Shown here: positions 11,930 through 26,200 of the stretch, piece by piece
How positions within the stretch are numbered: position 1 is the first letter of the stretch
Layout of the letters: the number at the start of each line of letters is the position of its first letter
Assembly (NCBI GenBank): GCA_905221605.1
Contig: CAJNDS010002584.1
Location: forward strand, 257,257-321,256
Length of the DNA: 64,000 bases
Source of the DNA: Symbiodinium natans
Taxonomy: Eukaryota; Sar; Dinophyceae; Suessiales; Symbiodiniaceae
Direction: 5' to 3'
The notes under the pieces: generated by a model
The model's database searches: none
What the model saw: only the letters and a program-made list of their open reading frames with translations
What the model was told of the DNA's origin: nothing
Made by a program: the position numbers and the translations under genes

Positions 11930-12900
11930 AACCATTAACAATATTATAGCGTGCGTCCCTTTTATAATATTAGAAAGGGTGCTCTTCATGATCTTCATGG
12001 ACGGACTCTCGGGCAGTTAAGGTGTCATGAGATTGATGGTGCACGAAAGAAAAAGTAAAGGTTAACCGCTCTCTCCACCAAAACCTACATTTAGTATATT
12101 TTATGTGGTTTTGTAAGTGAACAAGTGAGTGCACGAAAACTCCCTTAAATTCCCCTAATTTTGGGGGTCTTTTGGGGTGTTGTCATGATCGTACGGTTTC
12201 TAGGGGCGGTTCCTTGTGCATGATTCACAGGTTGGTTTGTAAGGAGCGAAGAGTTAACATTAATAATAATAGTACGAACGAAGGTAAGAAAAACACGCTT
12301 CGCTCGTAGTATTATAAAGGGGCTCTTTTCCATCGTCTTGTGCACTCAATTTTCTATTATTCATGCGTGCTCTTATAATAGTTTTTTTTGAATGCACGAA
12401 TGAAGGGGAAAAGAGCACACACCCAGAGAACCCGATGTTGGGGTCCCGAAGGGTTGGAGAGTGAGGATATTACTATTAGAGTGAGTGTTATCCAGACCAG
12501 GCGTTAACAGGGTCTCAAGGTGTGATGGGTGAACAAGGCTGTGGAACAAGAGTGAGAGAGATGAATGCTACGTCCTAATGGTGAATCTTATTGTCAACCA
12601 ACCTCGCGGGATAGTACTAAATGCATGGGTTTCTTGGAGGTGAAATGAATGTCCTACGAAGAGAACAGAGTGAGCGCAGTAAGGTAATACGGTTATAAGT
12701 GAATGCATGAACCGTATTAATATTAGTGCGCAAACTCGTGAACGAAGTACGCCCCGGGCAATGATTATATTATTACTGTGAGCCCGGGATAATATTAAAA
12801 CTATGAAGCGAATTTAATATTGAATTTGTAAAGAAGCGAAGCGAATGCACGAAATTCAATATGAAATGAACGAAATACGCGCGGAGTTATTATATTACAA
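11930..12900. other. AT-rich island with no gene
   Basis: Base composition drops sharply compared with flanks. Short palindromic TAATATTA-like motifs recur (for example near 11940, 11965, 12725, 12790 and 12890). No exon is visible. It may be an inserted element or the 3' flank of the minus-strand gene to its right; no terminal inverted repeats were recognised. Confidence 0.5.
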
Positions 12901-12959
12901 TATCCTAACGGGTTCAGTTGCGGGTGGGTTTTTCCCCATGTTTTTGCTTTTTTTCTTGC

Positions 12960-14192
12960 GGCTCTGCTTCACGGACTTGTCTGCTTGTTCGAAAACACTG
13001 TCCTGCGCGATGTTTTCGCCCTTGTTGAGAAGCATGTTCTTGTTCTTCCTTTCCGTGCGTGGATGTTGCGACACTGCGTTTTCCTTAATCGCGTACGCGA
13101 TTCCGTAGCAGTTTTTGGGTTGCGAATTTGAAATACTGGCCTGCATGGTGAATTGGACCATCGTTCTGTGTTTTTTTTGCAGCGCTTGCCCTTGCCACTT
13201 GCCATGCGTCCAACATTTCCGTTGGTTCTGCGAGCTTCGGCGCCAAAACTGGTTGCAAACGACTCGCAACTCGCGATATGGGCCGGAGTCAAAAATGGGC
13301 TTCGGGCAGTGCCGCACTTGGGGCATGCCCCGTAAAACTGCGACCGGCTGCATGGGCCTTTGTCTTGACCGCAGCTTTTCTCACGGCAGCCTTGCTCTTT
13401 GGAGCTGAAGTGTCCCACTGTCTGCAACCGGTTTCTGTCTTCTTCTTGTTCTGAAGTGCTTCGGCCAGGTTCTGCATCATCCTCTGATGAAAGTCTTTGT
13501 ATCTCATCCACGGCCGTCGCGTGTATGTGCAAGAAACAAAAGTCAAGATAAAGCATCGACTCTGCGCAAGAATTACTGAAAAATGCAGGGTGCGAGTACC
13601 TGCTCGAACCTGTTACTGAGTCTGAAACCGCCTAGCTGAAGCCTAGCTTCTTCCAACGCATGTGCCAGGTAGCAGTTGACCTCAGACACGGTCGGCGACA
13701 CGGGCTCATCTTCTTTCTTCCCTCGGCCTGCGTCAGGCCGCAATAGACGAGTTGAAAAGTCCTAGAAAAGTATATGCTGCTCAACAACGCTTTCCACAAA
13801 ACACTCATGCGTCGGTCTTTTTGCAGGCGCCCCTCCAGCGCTGTCGGCTGTTCTGCCAATGCCCCGCTTTCTGACCGTGCTTAGGCCAGACCCCTTTTCA
13901 AATCATTCACGATCATTCTCGTTCGTGTCTGAACGTCTGGAAAATGTGACCTCAGCCAGCACGAGTACACATACAGAAACAGGTCCTTGTTGAACTGCCC
14001 CTCTTGCTTGCCGCTTGCTGTGAGCGTTTTGGGTAAGAAGGCGTTGATGTTGGACCAACGTTGGTCGACAAGACCGGTATTGATCTTCAGTTTGCCGTCG
14101 GACAGCGAGTTGTGATCCCGCGACCATTCTCCCCGAGAATGCACGACGAACTCATGCTTCAAGTTATGTTCCTGCGCCAGCCTGGCATACAA
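12960..14192 (-). CDS. Minus-strand multi-exon gene, possibly transposase-derived
   Basis: Read on the minus strand, 14192-13881 encodes a 103-residue open segment containing EFVVHSRGEWSRDHNS, then KINTGLVDQRWSNINAFLP and LFLYVYSCWLRSHFPDVQ. The order His-Ser/Asn-Thr/Trp-Ser followed by an aromatic helix recalls the C-terminal part of IS1595/ISXO2-type DDE transposases, but the match is weak and from memory. Further minus-strand coding follows: about 13720-13625 (GKKEDEPVSPTVSEVNCYLA, then a helix, after a CGCAG acceptor) and about 13540-13430 (YKDFHQRMMQNLAEALQNKK). Downstream of 13430 two frames compete, one lysine/alanine-rich and one with Cys pairs (CPKCG). Exon joins were not solved. It is one of few features opposite to the main gene direction. 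Confidence 0.4.
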
Positions 14193-14879
14193 CTTTGCCC
14201 TGTTGCTGATGAGAAGGCTTTCAACTTGACGTCCACGTCGCGTCTGTCAAACTACGTTTCCCTCAAGCTCAACCTCGCACCTGACCGCGAAGCTCAACCT
14301 TCGACCTCCTCAGCACTCAGCCTCTTATCACCTACAATATCAACAAAAGGCACTTCCAATGATTATTTTTTCCCAGCCCTAAAAACAAGAAACCTTGTAA
14401 ATTACGACACAAAACCCACCCCACAACTAAACCCGTAGGGTATAATATGCCAGGCACAGAGAACGTCCGATGACTTGCGCAAGTGTAGGTTTTGGGCGCT
14501 CTTGCAGTTTAGGAAGCATCCCAGCACGCATTGCCTAATCCCCACACTGGCCCCCTCACCACCTACCACAAACAAGGTACGCGTCTAAATAATTAACACG
14601 CAACATCAGGACATCTAGGCTGTTCTGGCAGGGCGCTGTCGCAGCGTTCGTCCAAGTCGATGTTGTTTGAAACTTAGCGATGGTGCCAAAGGGCTCGAAG
14701 TCCAATCAGAATAGAAGCACTCTGGGTCCTCTGGGTGCAAGCTGATAAAGTCCTGGTAAGGGTGTTTGCGTTGCGGGATCTTGATGTTGAGCGGGAACAA
14801 AACAAGTCGGGACATCGGTGGTCCAGCTTCTCGCATCGAGTGGAACACAGTTGTTGAGCATGGCTTAACACCGCAAGCC
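14193..14879. other. Intergenic, nothing recognised
   Basis: Contains short open frames without splice context. It separates the minus-strand gene from the plus-strand permease gene and should hold the permease 5' region. No promoter motif can be named with confidence. Confidence 0.4.
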
Positions 14880-17800
14880 ATGGAGAAGCCCGTGGCCCTG
14901 CTGCTGGCGTTGGCAGCCATGTTCCTCTGGGGCTCTTGGGCCAACACCCTGCTACTGTCACGCATCCGCTTCGAGCTTCTTGGCTAGATGTTTGGTGCTG
15001 TGATATCGTATCTCCCACAACTGAGCGTCCCCTTTTTTTTTTTTTTTCTGAAGGGCTTGAGACCGGCAGGTTGTACTTCTTTGACTACATCCTCGGCCAC
15101 TTGCTGGCTGGCTGCATACTGCTGCAGGAGACCTTGCGCAGCCTGAAGACCGTAAAGAATGTCACTGCTTGACACATCGTTCCCCAAATTAGCTCGCCCG
15201 GGGCCCAGGGCGCATCCAAGGTATTTATCTCTATAATCCTTACTGAACTGGCTGCTGCTATGTTCAGCATCATGAAAGCATGTGAAACTTGTAGTTCGCA
15301 GCTCGCTTAGGTCGTATTTTCGGGAGGGACCCAGCAAGTTTGGAGATGTGTCACATGCGGTGGCGCGGATGCCCCCTCCTAGTTTCAGAGGACGCGGCGC
15401 CTTCGCTGCAGGCCGCGGCCGCCGATCCTTCCGGTGCCGTGGTGTTCGTGGTCAGCGCCATTGCCGGACTCCTCTTCGCTCTAGGCCCGGGGCAGTCGAT
15501 TCTGCTGCACAATTCTTCGCAAGAAGCATTGCAAGCAAGCCTGATAGCCGAACACGAATCTTCTTCTACTCTGCTACTGAAGTCTGCTCATGTCCAAAAA
15601 GCAGAAGAGGATGCTTATGAGGGTAGCCGATTCGAGTTTAGGCTCGCTGCTGGCCGTGGCCTCCATCGATCTTGCTGGCATGGCGATGCCGACCATCATC
15701 CTGCTGGGCGTGGAGATGGCCCTTGGCGTCCCATTCCTCCTGTTCGTAGAGGGCTGGGGCTCGACAGAACATGTGCTTCTGTCCTTCGCAGGCGCGCAAT
15801 TTCGGTGGTTTCATCTCTTTTGATTTTGATGTTTTGTTTTGGTGAGAACTGTGACCTGCTGCGCATTCGCGGTATGTGGCGAGTTGGCCTGCAGTCCAGG
15901 TGTAGTCGCCGTTCTTGGCGCGACGCTGCTGGATGGCTGGTGCCACTGGAATCTGCAGAAGGACTGCGCAGCAGAAGACCGAGAGCAGAGCCAGCTGCTG
16001 TGCTTCGGATGCATGTCGAGGCTCTGCTGCATCCCAGCTGTGGTCTGAACTCCTCACAGGGGACCGGACCTTGACAGCTGCAACGCAAGAATAAAGTGCC
16101 AACACAAGGGGTGCCATGTTTTTGCAGCCTTGCGTGCCACAATGAGAAAGCCGGGACCCGAAGCATTGAAATAGCAAATCTTCGTACCGTACGATTTGTT
16201 TCCAGCCGTGTGTTGCAATGACAAAGCAAGGGACGAGAAAATTCGAACGAAATTGCGATGCGATTCAAAACCAACAAAAAATGGGCGGGGGGAAAGCTTG
16301 GAGTGCGGTGAGCTGCGGGGCCTGCGTTTGTTTTTCGGTGTGTGTTTTTGTGTGTTCCTGATTTGTTGCGGCACATGTGTATATATTAGTATATATGTAT
16401 ATCCCCTCCTGTTGAGCCTTCCTTTTGCATGAACATTTGTAAGGTTATGATGTCATATGTGGAGGAAAGATGATTTGCGCACCGTATTCTCGCGCCCCCA
16501 GGGCTTGCAGGACGTGTGTGTGTGTGTGTGTGTGTTTTGCATCACCCTATGCGCTCGAACGCTTCCTAGTCGTATGGTTCGAGGCCTACTAGCCTTCCTT
16601 CTCCAGATTCTGTATTTGAATCTACAAGACATATATCCCATATTTTTCTTCTTTGCATGGCCATAGGGGGCAAGCCCTACAGGATTTCGGGTTTCGGGGC
16701 TTTTGCCTCAAGCCCTACAGGGTCATAAGGTTCTAATCCTATAGGTAACGTCTACATCCCTAAGCCTTAGACCCTACAGGGTTTAAACCCCATAGGGCTC
16801 ACCCCGTCTGGTTTTTAGGGAGAAACCCCGCAAAGCCCTAAGGTTTTTACCTTTGCAAAACCTGTAAATAACAAAGGCATGTGAGTCTTTTCCTCATCCT
16901 GCGAGCACTGTGTTTGCAAACCGGGGGGTTTTGTTGAAACCCATCACGCGAGCGGCGTGTTTGCAAATGCAAGATTGCGGCCAATCATATGAGTCTTCTG
17001 GAAACCCTCACACGTAATCTCGCATGACAAAGAAACGCACTGTATAGCTTAACCCATGTATGTAGTTTTGCACACAGGTCAGGTACAGTATACCAAGATG
17101 GATACCTCGTCTTTTCTTTGTATGTCTGTATATGTTTATGACAGTACAGGTTTGTTGATGTATAGCTTGTAGGTTTCTGCCGAGCAAGGAGTCAGTTCAG
17201 CAGTCTGAGCTTCTGGTCCTTCCGGGCCACCTCCGTCGCTGCTGGCTCCTTCGCGCGGAGCTTGAACTCCACAGCAGTCACCTTCCTGACCCGCGGTTCT
17301 GCGCTACCGGTCAGCTCCATCGGCTCCCAGCAGGTTTTTTGGGCCCCAAGTTCCCCAAACTCAATTGAGCCTCCACTTTAAGCTTACCCAAATCCTGCCA
17401 GCACCTGGGGTTCTTCACACAACGCTCGTCTTCTAAGCCTAAGAAGCAGCGCCAGGGTTTGCGGCCCGGAGTCTTTCAGTGTCGTTCATCTTGGTGGTAC
17501 CTGCACCCTCCCTATGTAAACTTGACACACCTTTTTGCTTGCACCTCTACACGCAAACAGTTCAAATCGGGTTTGGAACGGCCTCGTAGGCTTTCGAGAC
17601 TTTCGAACTTTGGGATCAGGGGATCGTAGGCACACAGGTGCTGACGGCTGCATCCGGCTGGGCCAATGCCCGCGCTGTAAAGCGCGGGAATCTGGGCCTC
17701 ACCTTTGCAGCCATTGGAGGCTTTTGCTTCGCCTTATGGCCCTGCATCAGCTCCTGCGTCGAGGGGCAGACGCAGTGGGGGAATGCCTTCACCACGCAGC

Positions 17801-20174
17801 TCAACGCATCCGCGTTTTTCCTCGTCTACGCTCCCTGGACGCATGTCAGACAAGACCAGCTCAGAGGACTGTTACATGCTACAGGTACAACTAAGAACTC
17901 GCCATCGAGCCGTCCCTCCTAGCCCCCGATACCCTTTCTTCAAAAACACTCAACCCCGACCGCAAGTTCAGGGTCAGTAGGATTGCAGTCGGGCGGATCC
18001 TTGGGGAGTAGGAGAAGCCAGAAAGTTGAGTTGCGATAGAGAGGCGACCACAAAGGCTGTGGCAGGTCTCGGTATCGGGGCTAGTACATTGATGAAGTCA
18101 GCCACTACGCAGGAGGACGTTCAGAAGCGCTACCAAATGAGCACCGTGCAAAAACAGCAAGCACGGGCGCACCCACACGTGCACGCGAGAGCGCGTGCGT
18201 GCACGTAGGTACGTATACGTATGCGCGGCGCACGTACGCACCTACGCACCCACACTTTTCTCCATTCTGAGACTGAAGCTGAGAGAAGCACATGCTTTAA
18301 ACCGCCACATGTGTTCCAGAGGCCGTGGGGGCGCTGCTGGCCGCGCTGCTCCTCCTGCCGCTTCTCTGCCGCTGGCCGTTGCACTCAGGCGGGTCCCTCA
18401 CCCCCCTCCACTCCCAACAATTAATACGGAAGCCTGGGACATGGCTTCAAGGCCAAAAAACCGCACGCTAACTCGCAGCTGCAAGCTTCAGGAGTGAGCC
18501 TGAACTTCTGGGCGAACTACCTGGAGCTCAGGGCCTGGAACCACTTTCTGGGCCTTGCTGGCGGCTTCGCGCATGGCTGTGGGTCCCTGCTCTCGCTTCA
18601 AGCAGGCCGAGCCCTGAATTGGGAAGGTGGGTTTCGAGGATCTCTTGAGCACAACTCCCGCATAACAAGCTGAGCCCCCTCCCCCCCCCCCCCCCCATTT
18701 TTCGAGTCATGCTTTTGGTTGGTGTTCAGGCCGAGTCTTGGGCAACGCCGTGGCGATGTCCATCACTCGCTGTCAGCCACTGGTGGGGGGGGTGTAGTTG
18801 CAGGGGCATTTTGCTTCTGTTTTGTACAGGTGTTGCGTTGGGGATGCGGATCAAAAAACAAGTTATTTAGGATCAAGAAAAAATTTATTTAGGATCAAGA
18901 AAAATTTATTTAGGATCAAAAAAAACTATTCTGTTCTTCCGACGCAGAAAGAGAAAATGGGATGGAGGGAGGGAGAAAAGGAGGGAGGGAGGGAAGGAAG
19001 GGCGAAAGGACGGAAGGCCAGGAAGGAAGGAAGGAAGAAAGGAAGGAAGGAAGGAAGGAAGCAAGGAAGCAAGGAAGCAAGGAAGCAAGGAAGCAGGGAA
19101 GGAAGGAAAGGCAAGGAAAGGAAAGGCAAGGAAAGGAAAGGCAAGGAGAGGAGAGGAGAGAAAGGAAAGGAAAGGAAAAGGAAAAGGAAAAGGAAAAGGA
19201 AAAGGAAAAGGAAGGAAGGAAGGAATCAAGAAAGAAAGAAAAAGACAAGAAATAACAAAAGAAAAAAAGCAAGGAAGAAGTCGTGCCAGCTTGCTTCACA
19301 GCATACGTATTCTGGCCTTCTGGTTGCTTGGTGCTGTGCTCCTAAGGTCCTCTGGTCACGTGGTCCTCTGGTCCTCCGGTCCTCCGGTCCTCTGGCCCTC
19401 TGGTCCCGTGGCTTCCCGGTCCCGTGGTAAAGTTTGTTTTGTATTCATTAGTTTTTGGTCATTATGGTATATTCAGTTCTGTAGCAAACATAACATAACA
19501 TCATATGTTATAATAAATATGTATTTTAAGGGGCTGCGCCCATGGGCGGGCAGCGCACGCAGAAGCCCGGGGCGAGCAGTTTCTAAGCATGTTGAGGCCC
19601 CTAAACTCCCTTAAAATCTCTAAGCGTTAAGTTTCTAAGCATTTTCAGGCCCCTAAACCCCCTTCAAATCTCTAAGCGTTTGAGGCTCCGAGACTCCCTT
19701 AACGTTTCTAAGCACTGCACTTTATAAGGCCCCTAAACTCCCTTTTTCCTAGCCCCGGGCTTAGACACGTCGCTTATGCCCGCCCTTTGGGGGGCATCAT
19801 GCTCCTGATGCCCCCCCGCGGTCCCGCCCCGGGAGCCGCTGATGCTCCTGATGCGCGCCTGGGGGTCCCGGGCTGGACCCGCTGATGCTCATGATGCGCG
19901 CCCTCTGGGGGCCTCCGTGGCGACGCAAAAAAACCACGAAAAAAAAACCGTTCACCGGCGGCACGCGGGGGTCGGCGGCACTGGCGTCCGGCCTAATTCT
20001 GCTTCGCAGAAGGCCAGAGGCCAGCAAGGCTATTCCCGGGACGACCCGGGCTAAAAGGTCCGCATTTGCCCGGTCCTTTGGGGACCTCGCGCTGCCCGAT
20101 TTAATGGCTACCGCCAGTGCCGCCGACCCCCTCCAAGGGGGGCCAAGGCACTGTGGGCTCCGGCCGCGGATTAC

Positions 20175-20211
<37 letters not shown>

Positions 20212-23200
20212 TTCGCGTGGACAAGACCATGGTGGACAAATGGCCGCGGACTCAGTGGGATACCAACTCCATGTGCGACTATCATCAGCGGCAGTGCGTG
20301 CGCCGCATGTAGGGAGCGGCTGTGCGTGCGCCGCGTCAAGTTGTATGGCCTTATAAGTCCTCTACATGTAGGGTATCAGTACACTTAACCCAAAATCTTG
20401 AACCCCTAAACCCGAAACCCTAAAACCTAAACTTAAACCCCACCTTAGGCCAACTCCGTCGACTTTGTGGACAAGGCCAAGCCCGCGCAGTGGGAGACAC
20501 CCCAGAGGCCCCCCAGGGGTCCGGGGTTTTTGGGGCTTAGGGTTTTTGGGTAGCTTCCCATTCAAGCAGGATAGCCTTCAGCTGGGGCTTGGGGCTTACT
20601 GGGTGCGCGGTCTTGGAACGCGCGTGAACCCGCAGCCCATTTAAAGCCCCAAACCTCACAGTCCTCGAGAGGCCTCGAAACTATGCAGCACAGCCCTAGG
20701 CCCTGTAAACCGAGAAAACTCGCGTTCAATGCACTTAGGCGCCCTAGAGCTCGACACACCACACTTGCACAAGCCCTGAGGCTTAAAGCATCCAAGCCTT
20801 AAACTTTCCTTAAACCTCGAAAACGCGCAAAGCCTTGGAGCCCGAAAACCCTTTAGGGTTTAGGGTTTAGGGTCTAGGGGTGGCTCAGGACAAGGTTTAG
20901 GGTTTAGGCTAGGGTTTAGGGATTAGGGTTTAGGGTTTACGGTTTAGGGTTTAGGGTTTAGGATTTAGGGTTTAGGGTTTGGGGTTTGTGGGCAAGATGA
21001 CAGACGAGGCCGAGATCGCAGGGAGTTCTTGGGTTATGCGAGGTTCCTGGGAGCGCGTGCTTTGCCCCGTCCAGATTTTGGAAGCGCGGGGGGGGGGACG
21101 GGGGTTCAAGAACAGCGGACTTCCAAGAAGCCAGGCTACACCCCCACTAAAACCCCGAAGCCTAAGCCCGAAACCGTTCATAATCCCTGCCCGATGCACG
21201 CGCGGCCTGTAAAGCCCAAACGCTCAAGCCTCGAAACTCAGAACCCTGAAAACCCTAAACCCTCAATTTCCCTTGACCCTATGTGTGTGTGTGTGTGGGT
21301 GGGGGTGGGGGTTGGGGGTGGCAGGTTGGGGGTNNNNNNNNNNNNNNNNNNNNNNNNNNNNNNNNNNNNNNNNNNNNNNNNNNNNNNNNNNNNNNNNNNN
21401 NNNNNNNNNNNNNNNNNNNNNNNNNNNNNNNNNCTCTCCCGGTGCTTACATTCCCATCAACATGAAAATTGAGGGGGCAGCGCATCCCTTTCCTTTCCCC
21501 ATCAAAGAAAGGCTGCCTTCCTATCCGCGTACGTTCTTCCCTCTTCCTTCCGAAAAGACTATAAGAGGTAGGGGTAAACAGAATGAAAGAGGAGTCTCCT
21601 GTTGCTTTCCGACTACCTTCTCACCACAAAAAGGAACCTTCCCACTCTTCCCTACTTTCTTTCTTTTATCTTTTTGCACTTTACGTTTCCCGCTGAGAAA
21701 ATGAGACGTTTCCCACTGAGAAAAAGAGACAATGATGACAATAAGGAAAAAAGATCACCTGCCTGTATTTTCAGACCTGTCCGCTGCATCTTTTCCCTTT
21801 ACATCGCAGATTGAAGGAAAGCAAAAAAAAGGGAAGAATCCCTTTCCCTACCTTTCCCAGTTCATTCCTTGTGCTTTCCATGTTCTTTGGAATTGCTTTG
21901 TTCTTCAGCAAGGAAAAGCGCAACTTCCCTCTCAATTTCATGTTTCCATTTCTCCGATGTCTTTTTCATTCAAGAAGCAAGCGGAGGGGCTGCCTCCTGT
22001 GTTTCCTTGCCTCTTTCCTCGCTATTCTCTTTTCCTTTCTCTTCTCTCTTGGTGCTTACATTCTTCTCAAAAACGTGAAAGTTGTGGGGGCATCCCTTTC
22101 GCTTTCTCTCTTCTGGGGAAATTCCCAATTGCAGGGGGCTCTCTCTCCTTGTCTGTCTTCTTTTCTCATACATAGGGAAAGGAGAAAGAAGATGAAAAAC
22201 TAGGAAAGAATCATTTCCACACATTCCTCTATTCCTACTGTCCGGAGATTGGCAAGCTTTCGGAAGCTCTGGTCTCTAGTCACGCCTGACCAAAGTCAAC
22301 TTCCCGTGCGTGAGGGCCATATGTGAGGTGCCAGGAGGGGGGCAGAAAGTCCGGAATATGGTAGTGTTTCGAGTTTCAAATTCGTTTCCATAGTTTCAAA
22401 TTAGTCTCAAGTCAGTTTCAAACTAGTTTCAAAATCCAGTTGAAATATCGCTGTTAAGGAGGAGCTGCAATTTCTGTCCGCGCTTGTTGAAAACCAGAAC
22501 CTCTAGAGATTCCTGCATTTTTTGCAATTGCGCGTAGAAAAACGCAGTTTCCCCTTAACAACGAATTCGCAACTGGATTTTGAAACTGTTTTGCAACTAG
22601 TCTGAAACTACAGAAGCGAATTTGAAACTTGAAGAACGCAGCATTTCTGCTCCCTGGCGCTTGGCCACGCCCAAGCAAGAGGAGGCTAGAAGCCGCGGCT
22701 CGCGAAACCAGCAACAACTCTTGCCAAGGCAGCCACGCAATCACAAGTCAGTAAATTATCTTGTCTGAGACTGTGTCTCTTCTGAGTTGTTCTATTCCTT
22801 TCTCTGCATCCTTTCTTCTTCTCACTTGTCCTTTCACTTTTCTTTTGTCTCTTCTCACGCCAACCAAAAGGGAAATCGCAAGGGAGTCATATAGGGAAAG
22901 GAGACAACGTGAAGAAATAAGAAAGAATCATTTCCATATTGTCCCCTATTCCTGTCTCTAAATCTGCAGATTTTTCAGAATGGAAGGAGGGCTTCTTTCT
23001 CCCTCTCACTTTTCCTTTCGCTTTTCTTTATATTTTCTCACTCCAACCAAGCAGACAAGGGGGAGGGGTGAGAGATAGAACGCCCTTTACCTTCTCAAAA
23101 CATAGAGAGGTGACGAAAATCAATCACGGAAACCTATCCTGCCTTCCTTCCTCTTTGTCTTTGGTTCGGAAAAGAAAGGAACTCTTTGTCTTTGGTTCGG

Positions 23201-26200
23201 AAAAGAAAGGAACGGCTACCAGCCTCCCTCCCGACTTACATCTTTACATTCTCTTGTTTCGTCCTGCTCAACCGGAAAGAAGGTCTGCCTCCAGTCTTTC
23301 CTCGCCTCCCTGCTCACTATTATGAGTTCCTTTCTCTTCTCTTCTGTTGCTTACATTCTTCTCAAAAGTGTGAAAGGTGCGGGGGACATCCCTTTCACTT
23401 TGTCTCTTCTGGGGAAATTCCCAATTGCAGGAGGCTCTCTCTCCTTGTCTTTATTCTGTGTTCATATAGGGAATGAAGATAGAAGATGAACAAATAAAAC
23501 AGAATCATGTCTATAATGTCCTCTATCCGTGTCTCTTGTGATTTCTTCAATTCCTATCTCTGCAGATTCTTCAAAATGGAAGGCGGACTTCTTCCTCCAA
23601 CCAAAAGCGACCTTCTCAAAAAGAAGACAAGAGACGAACATCAATCACCGGAACCTGACTCCTAATCTCATGTGTTTCCTTGCCTCTTTCCTCGCTATTC
23701 TCTCTTCCTTTCTTCTCTCCCGGTGCTTACATTCCCATCAACATGAAAATTGAGGGGGCAGCGCATCCCTTTCCTTTCCCCATCAAAGAAAGGCTGCCTT
23801 CCTATCCGCGTATGTTCTTCCCTCTTCCTTCCGAAAAGACTATAAGAGGTAGGGGTAAACAGAATGAAAGAGGAGTCTCCTGTTGCTTTCCGACTACCTT
23901 CTCACCACAAAAAGGAACCTTCCCACTCTTCCCTACTTTCTTTCTTTTATCTTTTTGCACTTTACGTTTCCCGCTGAGAAAATGAGACGTTTCCCACTGA
24001 GAAAAAGAGACAATGATGACAATAAGGAAAAAAGATCACCTGCCTGTATTTTCAGACCTGTCCGCTGCATCTTTTCCCTTTACATCGCAGATTGAAGGAA
24101 AGCAAAAAAAGGGAAGAATCCCTTTCCCTACCTTTCCCAGTTCATTCCTTGTGCTTTCCATGTTCTTTGGAATTGCTTTGTTCTTCAGCAAGGAAAAGCG
24201 CAACTTCCCTCTCAATTTCATGTTTCCATTTCTCCGATGTCTTTTTCATTCAAGAAGCAAGCGGAGGGGCTGCCTCCTGTGTTTCCTTGCCTCTTTCCTC
24301 GCTATTCTCTTTTCCTTTCTCTTCTCTCTTGGTGCTTACATTCTTATGAAAAACGTGAAAGTTGTGGGGGCATCCCTTTCGCTTTCTCTCTTCTGGGGAA
24401 ATTCCCAATTGCAGGGGGCTCTCTCTCCTTGTCTGTCTTCTTTTCTCATACATAGGGAAAGGAGAAAGAAGATGAAGAACTAGGAAAGAATCATTTCCAC
24501 ACATTCCTCTATTCCTACTGTCCGGAGATTGGCAAGCTTTCGGAAGCTCTGGTCTCTAGTCACGCCTGACCAAAGTCAACTTCCCGTGCGTGAGGGCCAT
24601 ATGTGAGGGGCCAGGAGGGGGGCAGAAAGTCCGGAATATGGTAGTGTTTCGAGTTTCAAAATCGTTTCCATAGTTTCAAATTAGTCTCAAGTCAGTTTCA
24701 AACTAGTTTCAAAATCCAGTTGAAATATCGCTGTTAAGGAGGAGCTGCAATTTCTGTCCGCGCTTGTTGAAAACCAGAACCTCTAGAGATTCCTGCATTT
24801 TTTGCAATTGCGCGTAGAAAAACGCAGTTTCCCCTTAACAACGAATTCGCAACTGGATTTTGAAACTGTTTTGCAACTAGTCTGAAACTACAGAAACGAA
24901 TTTGAAACTTGAAGAACGCAGCATTTCTGCTCCCTGGCGCTTGGCCACGCCCAAGCAAGAGGAGGCTAGAAGCCGCGGCTCGCGAAACCAGCAACAACTC
25001 TTGCCAAGGCAGCCACGCAATCACAAGTCAGTAAATTATCTTGTCTGAGACTGTGTCTCTTCTGAGTTGTTCTATTCCTTTCTCTGCATCCTTTCTTCTT
25101 CTCACTTGTCCTTTCACTTTTCTTTTGTCTCTTCTCACTCCAACCAAAAGGGAAATCGCAAGGGAGTCATATAGGGAAAGGAGACAACGTGAAGAAATAA
25201 GAAAGAATCATTTCCATATTGTCCCCTATTCCTGTCTCTAAATCTGCAGATTTTTCAGAATGGAAGGAGGGCTTCTTTCTCCCTCTCACTTTTCCTTTCG
25301 CTTTTCTTTATATTTTCTCACTCCAACCAAGCAGACAAGGGAGAGGGGTGAGAGATAGAACGCCCTTTACCTTCTCAAAACATAGAGAGGTGACGAAAAT
25401 CAATCACGGAAACCTATCCTGCCTTCCTTCCTCTTTGTCTTTGGTTCGGAAAAGAAAGGAACGGCTACCAGACTTACATCTTTACATTCTCTTGTTTCGT
25501 CCTGCTCAACCGGAAAGAAGGTCTGCCTCCAGTCTTTCCTCGCCTCCCTGCTCACTATTATGAGTTCCTTTCTCTTCTCTGCTGTTGCTTACATTCTTCT
25601 CAAAAGTGTGAAAGGTGCGGGGGACATCCCTTTCACTTTGTCTCTTCTGGGGAAATTCCCAATTGCAGGAGGCTCTCTCTCCTTGTCTTTGTTCTGTGTT
25701 CATATAGGGAAAGAAGAAAGAAGATGAATGAATAAGAAAGAATCATGTCTATAATGTCCTCTATCCGTGTCTCTTGTGATTTCTTCAATTCCTATCTCTG
25801 CAGATTCTTCAAAATGGAAGGCGGACTTCTTCCTCCAACCAAAAGCGACCTTCTCAAAAAGAAGACAAGAGACGAACATCAATCACCGGAACCTGACTCC
25901 TAATCTCATGTGTTTCCTTGCCTCTTTCCTCGCTATTCTCTCTTCCTTTCTTCTCTCCTGGTGCTTACATTCTTATCAACATGAAAATTGAGGGGGCAGT
26001 GCATCCCTTTCCTTTTCCCCATCAAAGAAAGGCTGCCTTCCTATCCGCGTATGTTCTTCCCTCTTGCTTCCCAAAAAGACTATAAGAGGTGAGGATAAAC
26101 AGAATGAAAGAGGAGTCTCCTGTTGCTTTCCGACTACCTTCTCACCACAAAAAGGAACCTTCCAACTCTTCCCTACTTTCTTTCTTTTATCTTTTTGCAC

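Noticed and set aside
11456-11949. 110-160-codon Arg/Glu-rich frames
   Set aside because: They are translations of the GGAGA purine run. Only the first 140 bases may contain real exon sequence.
18798-19430. 210-codon Lys/Glu/Gly-rich frame
   Set aside because: Translation of the GGAA purine microsatellite; the minus strand is equally open as a Phe/Pro/Ser frame.
20855-20985. True telomere end
   Set aside because: The repeats are degenerate, short and internal, and the same permease gene continues on both sides.
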